Part shown: positions 57,937 to 64,000 of the stretch, piece after piece | Numbering within the stretch: position 1 is the stretch's first letter | Layout of the letters: every line of letters begins with the position of its first letter | Assembly: GCA_030685235.1 (NCBI GenBank) | Contig: MU839080.1 | Coordinates: 744,001 to 808,000 of the forward strand | Source: Copromyces sp. CBS 386.78 | Lineage: Eukaryota; Ascomycota; Sordariomycetes; Sordariales; Sordariaceae | Length of the DNA: 64,000 bases | Reading direction: 5' to 3' | Made by a program: the position numbers and the translations under genes | Notes under the pieces: model-generated | Database searches by the model: none | Seen by the model: only the letters and a program-made list of their open reading frames with translations | What the model was told of the DNA's origin: nothing

Positions 57937-60900
57937 ATGGGTAACAACAGACTCCCCGTTTCGCCCTGGACGGTGCTCATGTCCGGGGCAACCGCTCGAC
58001 TGCAAAAGGTTTTAAGTCGGCCGGTCCTCTCGAGTAAACTGGATCATGCTGGAAGAACATCGTCTCATCATCCATCCTCTTTGACAAAGAGTCTGTTGCT
58101 TGCCTCACGGTTCGCTGCTTCTACAATCGTCGCTGCTACTTCTGCTTCTGCTGGTGCATCTACAAGTACCGGTACCTCCAACCTAGACCCCGGCACTACC
58201 ATCAAGTCTCAGACCAATCGCAACCCCTCGACTTACACCTCACCTCCAAATTCGTTTTCCAGAAAGTTTAGTTGGGGTAACCTTCTAGGCTGGGACCAAC
58301 GGACCCTCCCCAACAAGTACAAGTACGGCACCCATGATCCGCATTTAAATCCCAGCACTACCGATCCTAGCTTACACGGTGAAAGAGCTGAAAGCCCTTA
58401 CTTCAACCTCACCGGCCACCTCGACGATTTGTCCTCTTTAACCCGCCCTTTCCTGGCTTTTCTGGACCCGTCCTCGCTTTCCTCTTCATACTCGATGGCG
58501 TCGTACGCAGTCAGCACATCCTCAAGCTCCGATTTCTCAACCCCACGGTCCAGCTCCCCTCACTCGTCTGCATCAGTTGCGTCTGCACGCTCCTCGCACT
58601 CGTCCACTTTCAGTGCAGCAAAGCGCATGTCCATCTCTTCAATTCGGCGCATTTCGGCTTCCAATCCGATGTCTTCCGTTGATCTATCGACCATTGAAGA
58701 AACTTTAAAGATGGCCAGCCTCGACACCCTGAGGGGCTACTGCCAAAAGACCTACGGAGAGGTCCACCAGGAGGCCACTACCGAGTACATCTCCCACGAA
58801 GAGGCCCGGGGCTACCAGGTGCTCAACCAACCCCACTGGAACAAGGGTAAGCCTACTATTCTTTTTTTTTTTTTTTTTTTTTACTTTCTCTACCCTTTCC
58901 CTCCACGTCCCACGCTTTTTTTTTTTCGTCCCCATCTCTTATCAGAACCCGAGCTTGTCCACAACTTCCTTTGAGTCGGGCTGGCCATGCTCGCATCCTC
59001 AGTCTCTGGTGTCCGTCAAGGTCCTATCATGCCTTGGTCTGCCAGACTTCTGCAGGCACGCCAGACTTGCTTATATTCACGTTTTCTCCCATCTTGTGTT
59101 TCTCGACCCCGCCTTTCTTCTTCAACTTCATATCTTTCCGCCCCAGCACTCGGCTCTTCTTCGTCTGTGTCATATTCGCCAGAACCGTCCTCGTCGCCCC
59201 TCGTGCATAACATGGCCATGGTTACTGACATATGCGTCTCACCCAAAGGAACGTCTTTCACTCCTGAACAGCGTGTTTCCAAGAACTTGACCGGCCTGAT
59301 CCCGCACGTCATGGAGGACTCCGAGAAGCAGGTTGAGCGTGCGCTCAAGATGATCCGCACCCGTCAGACCGACATTGACAGGTATCTCTACCTGTCGACC
59401 ATCAAGAGCCAAAATGTCGACCTCTTCTACCGCATCCTTATGGATCATGCCGCGGAGATGATGCCGTTGGTCTACACTCCCACCATTGGTGACGTCTGCC
59501 TCCAGTACTCGACCCTCTACACTCGTCCGGAAGCCCTGTACATTTCGATTAAGCAAAGGAAGTCGATTCGGACAATCTTGAGGAATTGGCCCTGGCCTAA
59601 GCCCGAGATTTGCGTTGTCACTGACGGTTCCCGCATTCTCGGTCTTGGAGACCTTGGTGTGAATGGTGTTGGCATTCCGGTAAGTGTCTCCGGCAGTTTG
59701 TTGGTTGCATACGCTAGCCAGGCACTAACATCCACCAGATCGGTAAGCTATCTTTGTATACAGCTGCTGCTGGTATCCACCCGGACAAGACGCTCCCTAT
59801 TGTCCTCGACTGCGGTACCGCCAACGAGACCAATCTGAGGGACCCTCTCTACCTGGGCCTTCGTCAGAAGCGTATTCCGGTTTCCGAGCAACAAGAGTTC
59901 ATGGACGAGTTCATGGAGGCTGCCGCTGAAGTGTTCCCGGAGATGGTTGTGCAGTTTGAGGACTTTGAAAGTGAAAAGGCTTTCAACTACCTCGACCGGT
60001 ATCGTCATCAGTACAAGTGCTTCAACGATGATATTCAGGGAACTGGTGCCGTTGTCCTTGCTGGGTAAGTTGGAGAGCCCTTTAACCTCCAGAAGATGGA
60101 TTGCTAACAACCTGTTGTACAATATAGTTACATCGGTGCCGTCAACCTTTCAAATGTTCCCCTTGAGGAGCAACGCCTTGTCTTCATGGGAGCTGGCTCC
60201 GCTGGCGTTGGCGTTGCCAAGCAGCTGGTTGAGTACTATACCAAGCGCGGCCTCTCTGAGCAACAGGCCAAGGACAAGTTCTACCTCGTTGATACCAAGG
60301 GTCTTGTGACCCAGGATCGTGGTGATAAGCTGGTCGAACACAAGAAGTACTTCGCCCGTACTGACAACAACGGCTATCAGTTCCGCACTCTCGAGGAGGT
60401 CATTGAGTACGTCAAGCCAACTGCTCTTGTCGGTCTTACCGCCACTCATGGCGTCTTCACCGAGTCCGTCGTCCGCGCCCTCAAGGCTTCCGTCGAGGCC
60501 GGAGGACTTGGACGCAGACCCATCCTCTTCCCCCTCAGCAACCCTCTCACCAAGGCTGAATGCACCTTCCAGGAGGCCGTTGACTGGACTGAAGGAACCG
60601 TGCTCTTTGCTTCCGGTTCCCCCTTCTCCAACTACACCGTTAACGGTGTAACATATCACCCTAACCAGGGTAACAACGTCTACGTCTTCCCCGGTATTGG
60701 TCTTGGTGCCATCCTCGCCAAGGCTAGCAAAGTCACCGATGACATGATCTACACCTCGGCCGCTGCCTTGTCCAACTCGCTTAATGCCGACGAGGTCAAG
60801 CAAGGCCTTATCTACCCTCGCATTGAACGTGTCCGTGAGGCCAGCATCATTGTTGCGCGCGAGGTGATGAAGTCTGCTCGCCGTGAAGGTGTCAGCACCC

Positions 60901-60992
60901 TACCAGAAGAGCAGTGGCTTGAGTGGGAGGAGTGGGGGGACGTGGCCCTCGACAGGTACATCAAGCAACACGTCTACGACCCTACACTCTAG
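57937..60992 (+). CDS. Malic enzyme (NAD-type, probably mitochondrial), 843 aa, four exons
   Basis: Exons: 57937-58846, 59249-59679, 59739-60064, 60128-60992, all GT-AG; the joined frame is 844 codons with stop. The enzyme decarboxylates malate to pyruvate with NAD(P)+. The conserved core starts near residue 295 (RGYQVLNQPHWNKG-TSFTPEQ, joined across intron 1) and includes VYTPTIGDVCLQYS, VVTDGSRILGLGDLG, the malic enzyme signature FNDDIQGTGAVVLAG and the dinucleotide fold VFMGAGSAGVGVAKQL, then ALVGLTATHGVFTE and PLSNPLTKAECTF. The length is above the usual 550-600 because of a Ser/Thr-rich N-terminal part of about 280 residues that begins with a basic, Ser-rich leader, plausible as a mitochondrial presequence. 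The true start could be further in. Intron 1 is long (402 bp), holds a 21-nt T run, and carries an open frame in phase with exon 2. Confidence 0.88.
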
Positions 60993-62799
60993 AAGGAGTC
61001 TCATAGATAACCCAAACCTGTGTGTGCAAAACGGATAGAAAGGGTGGGTTGGTGGACTGGATGGTTATGGAAAGACTTGGTTGGGAGGTTATTATCACGG
61101 CGTTTGGGATTCATTTGTTTTACCCTGGTGGTTGTCAGGCCCACAGGATGACTGTTTTCTTGTTGAAGAGTTGGAGTGGCGGATGAGTGGGATTCATTAC
61201 TACCATTAATGAAGATCCCTTGCCAGCCAAGAGGATTGAATGGATCTTGAGCGTATCGGTACTTCTAAAAGACCGTGTTGGATGCAAATACCCCAAGGGG
61301 CACCGAGAGATGCCCATGTTCCAACATCGGTCACCCAGCATTAGATACCTACAATTAGAGTAAGAGAGCTGTATTGATCAGTAGCATGGAGTCAAACAAT
61401 ACTTGTAAATTTAGATCACTGCAAAATGAAGGCCTTGACTTAACCGGACGAGCAGAACGCGGAATGTATTGTACAAATTCCAAGGGTCTCTTTGGATGAG
61501 ATCGGTCCAACTTGCTCTGATGATTCGATTGCTCTCTGACCAGACAATCACAAGAGACAAGTTTCTCCGAGATTAATGCTTCCACGTTTTTGCGCATTAT
61601 CGCGTCTCTATCAGCGCATACATTCGAATCATGTCTTCTAAGCCACTCCCCCGTCTCCCAAAGCCCAGATAAGCCCACACACATACTATGCTTGTCCAAG
61701 GAACAGCTCTGCATTATGCAATCTTGACCTTAGCCCCCTTCTATACTCAACGTGATGCTATGTGCGTGAGGAACCCGGGTTGTCCCGCACTCCGCATGTG
61801 TGTATTCACTCAATGCGAGGATTGGGATTTGACCTTACCTGCCTATACGTCGGTGTCGAGGTTCGGCGTCGTTTGTAAGCACGTGACGGGCTGCAAATGT
61901 TCTGCCTTTTTTTTTCTGTGGTGTTCCTCCAAGAACCTACCTAAGCTAGCTTGCAAGGGGGGGCAGGGCATGCTTATGTAGGCCATGGTACCGCCAATGC
62001 TTCCTGCCTGATGTGCAGGGCACCTTCTGTATGCCCTGTGCCCCTGCCTATGCAATGTACCTGTACCTTCTATATGTAATGGTGCTTTGGTTCCACCTGC
62101 TTGTGCCTGTAGGGTGCGGTTGCTTACATTGTTAGTCACCGGCATCAGTCTAGATGTGGTCTTTTCTCAATAAAGCAACCCGTAACGTGGTAAGGTAGGG
62201 CAAAATGCACTCACCTCAGATTAAAGCAAGGTCTGGGTGGCTTAACTGTTTTTCACTTACCGTACTTCACTTCATTTTTTTTTGATCCCTTTTCACATCT
62301 CTTCACATCTCTTCACATCTTTTCACTACTCTTTATATCGCTTCTCTTCAATTTACGACGATTCACTTCACTTCACTAGCGACAAGTTAGTATTTGTCAT
62401 ATCCTCTATAACATGTCCATCTCAAATACAGACGGTCTGACTTTCCTTGCTTCTATATATCCAAGTAGCCAGGAATAAGTTGAGTTACCTAGGTCGCAAG
62501 ATGAGATACGAGTAAGTGATATAGCATTATAGAAGGGGAAGTCCGCCTTGGAATACGAGTGGGGAGACATATGACGATATACAATATCTTGATCCTCTTT
62601 TACCATGAATCAATCCTATTTCCCTCCGGTTTTTTGGTGTAGATATGTCCACTCTTAGGATGGTCTCAAGTCAAAACCGCTAGAATAGATAGTGATAGTG
62701 GAGCGTCTCGCAAGCCATGTTGACCGCAAACTAAATCAGACACACCAGGGTATTTATCACTCAGCTTCGTCATCTCGCTCTTCATTCTCCCTCCTTCTC
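60993..62799. other. Intergenic region between convergent genes
   Basis: This lies between the ends of the malic enzyme and the IRC20-like gene. It holds no recognisable gene. A 10-bp tandem repeat (unit CTTCACATCT, three to four copies) lies at about 62289-62326. Confidence 0.45.
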
Positions 62800-64000
62800 T
62801 TAACCAGAAGCTTCACCACCCTCCCTCCCCCTACTCCTCTCCTCAGCCGCCTCCCCGGCCAAGAACCCTCTCGTCACCGGGTTCTCCACCAACTCCCTCT
62901 CCTCATCTGCATCATTACCACGACCACTACCACCAGTTCCACCAGTAGTTGGCGGCTGTCCAGCCGTAGGCTTGACACCACCAAACAAACAAGTCCACAA
63001 ATCATTCTGATCAACCGCCTCGCCGACTACTCCATCTGATCCTTTACCCATCAACCGACTCAAATGCGCTTGCTGCATTTCCTGCGCGTTAGCCGCGTCG
63101 AGGCTGATAATTTCAGAGTCCGAGTCAGACTCCTTCCCCTTCCCCTTTGTCCCCTTCGCCTTCGTCGTTGAGGAGGAAGAGGTATTCCGACGCTCCATAT
63201 GCTCCAACCTCCTCTTCACACTCAGTTCATAAACATTCTGCTCTACCGTCCCATCCACGATATACAACCACACCGTTGTCTCCTGCTTCTGGCCAATCCT
63301 GTCCACTCTCGCAATAGCCTGCAGTTCCAGGGCCGTGTTAAGCAGTGGCTCGCACAAAAAGACGTGGCTGGCGTTGACCAGGTTCAAACCACTCGCGTGA
63401 GCGCGGGCGTGCAGCAAGAAGACTTCGATGGAGGGGTCGTCGCGGAACGAGGCGACGCTGGATATGGCGCCCTGGTCGAATGAGGAGTAGCCGATGCGGT
63501 AGCGTTCAAAGGCTTGGGCTAACACGTGGAGGAAGTCTGAGTACTGCGAGAAGACGATGGATTTGGCGCCTGGGTCGGATTGGCGTAGCCAGAGAAGGTG
63601 GCGGAGGAGGGTATCGACTTTGGTGGTGTAGTGGGGACCGTTTTCGAGGTCGATGTTTTGGATTTCGGCGAGTTTGGAGGGGTTGAACTCGGTGTAGATG
63701 GCTGAGTGTTTCTTAGACTTGGACGGTGAAGTTGGTTGTGATGTTAGTTGTCCGCGTTGGACAAGCTGCTTATTGTGGCCTTCCGAGTGGACTTTGAGCT
63801 CTTGAGGTTTATAGGTAATGTCGTGAAGGTTGGAGCGGTTGAGAGCACGTTTGCACACCGGGCAGTTGTGATGAGCTGCGAACCACATGCTAATACATTC
63901 TTTGCAGAATTGGTGGCCACAGACTGTCAAGACGCCGATGGAGAATGGACACTGGCAGATGACACACATTCGTTCCTCCTCAGAGGAAGCATCTTTTTTC
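62800..64000 (-). CDS. IRC20/SHPRH-like SNF2-family RING E3 ligase/helicase, C-terminal part, partial
   Basis: The frame is open from the window's end (no stop before 64000; residues KDASSEEER precede the first visible ATG at 63969) to a stop at 62802-62800, so this is the 3' end of a longer gene. A RING finger begins CVICQCPFSIGVLTVCGHQF and goes on CKECISMWFAAHHNCPVC. About 100 residues later comes the SNF2 C-terminal helicase lobe: KSIVFSQYSDFLHVLAQAF, LLHARAHASGLNLVNASHVF and ELQAIARVDRIGQKQETTV. RING inserted before the second lobe, together with the HARAHASGLNLVNA motif, is characteristic of yeast Irc20 and human SHPRH, ubiquitin ligases linked to recombination and damage tolerance. The C-terminal about 130 residues are low-complexity and specific to this lineage. 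Confidence 0.87.
   Translation of the reverse strand, partial: KKDASSEEERMCVICQCPFSIGVLTVCGHQFCKECISMWFAAHHNCPVCKRALNRSNLHDITYKPQELKVHSEGHNKQLVQRGQLTSQPTSPSKSKKHSAIYTEFNPSKLAEIQNIDLENGPHYTTKVDTLLRHLLWLRQSDPGAKSIVFSQYSDFLHVLAQAFERYRIGYSSFDQGAISSVASFRDDPSIEVFLLHARAHASGLNLVNASHVFLCEPLLNTALELQAIARVDRIGQKQETTVWLYIVDGTVEQNVYELSVKRRLEHMERRNTSSSSTTKAKGTKGKGKESDSDSEIISLDAANAQEMQQAHLSRLMGKGSDGVVGEAVDQNDLWTCLFGGVKPTAGQPPTTGGTGGSGRGNDADEERELVENPVTRGFLAGEAAEERSRGREGGEASG

Noticed and set aside
58987..59838. The open frame starting in intron 1 as the main malic enzyme start
   Set aside because: The exon 1 frame carries the conserved family residues RGYQVLNQPHWNKG that join exactly to exon 2, so the spliced model is preferred; the intron frame is kept only as a possible isoform.
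62289..62326. Tandem CTTCACATCT repeat considered as part of a CRISPR-like array
   Set aside because: There are no unique spacers, the unit is only 10 bp, and this is a eukaryotic genome.

Overview
The window looks like nuclear DNA of a filamentous ascomycete, most likely a Neurospora-type Sordariales. The reasons are short introns with GTRNGT donors and CTAAC/CTGAC branch sites, fungal gene families (eisosome Eis1, WSC-peroxidase, glutaminase A-like), and one 20-kb AT-rich block with the marks of repeat-induced point mutation (RIP): few CpA/TpG, many TpA, and transposon genes full of stop codons. Exon structures below were built by hand from the sequence; no alignment was run.

Left arm (1-19.5 kb). 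The 3' end of a Zn2Cys6-type transcription factor gene; an intronless gene for a GAS2/GAR-domain (microtubule-binding type) protein; on the minus strand a five-exon secreted haem peroxidase with two WSC domains; an intron-containing tRNA-Glu(CTC) and a tRNA-like remnant; and a three-exon Eis1 gene on the minus strand.

RIP block (about 19.57-39.48 kb). No intact host gene is seen. It holds nested, decayed mobile DNA. A plus-strand DUF6589-like gene is split by a 13.1-kb Ty3/gypsy-type LTR retrotransposon (two 468-bp LTRs, GTAT target duplication, protease/RT/integrase traces on the minus strand). A 413-bp TIR element with an 8-bp target duplication sits in the right half of the DUF6589-like gene. 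A RecQ-like helicase remnant lies on the minus strand, and a 230-bp inverted-repeat element with GC hairpins marks the right border. The retroelement has about 5 kb between integrase and its 3' LTR that is not usual for the family and carries a plus-strand (antisense) reading frame that I cannot identify.

Right arm (39.7-64 kb). A secreted glutaminase A-like protein (minus); then rad7 (minus) and rad16 (plus), divergently transcribed about 1 kb apart. Their yeast homologues form one complex in global-genome nucleotide excision repair. Next come about 7 kb without a recognisable gene but with a perfect 43-bp inverted repeat, a NAD-type malic enzyme gene (plus), and the 3' part of an IRC20/SHPRH-like SNF2-RING gene (minus) running off the window. 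Three of the five right-arm genes are DNA-repair or SNF2/RING genes.
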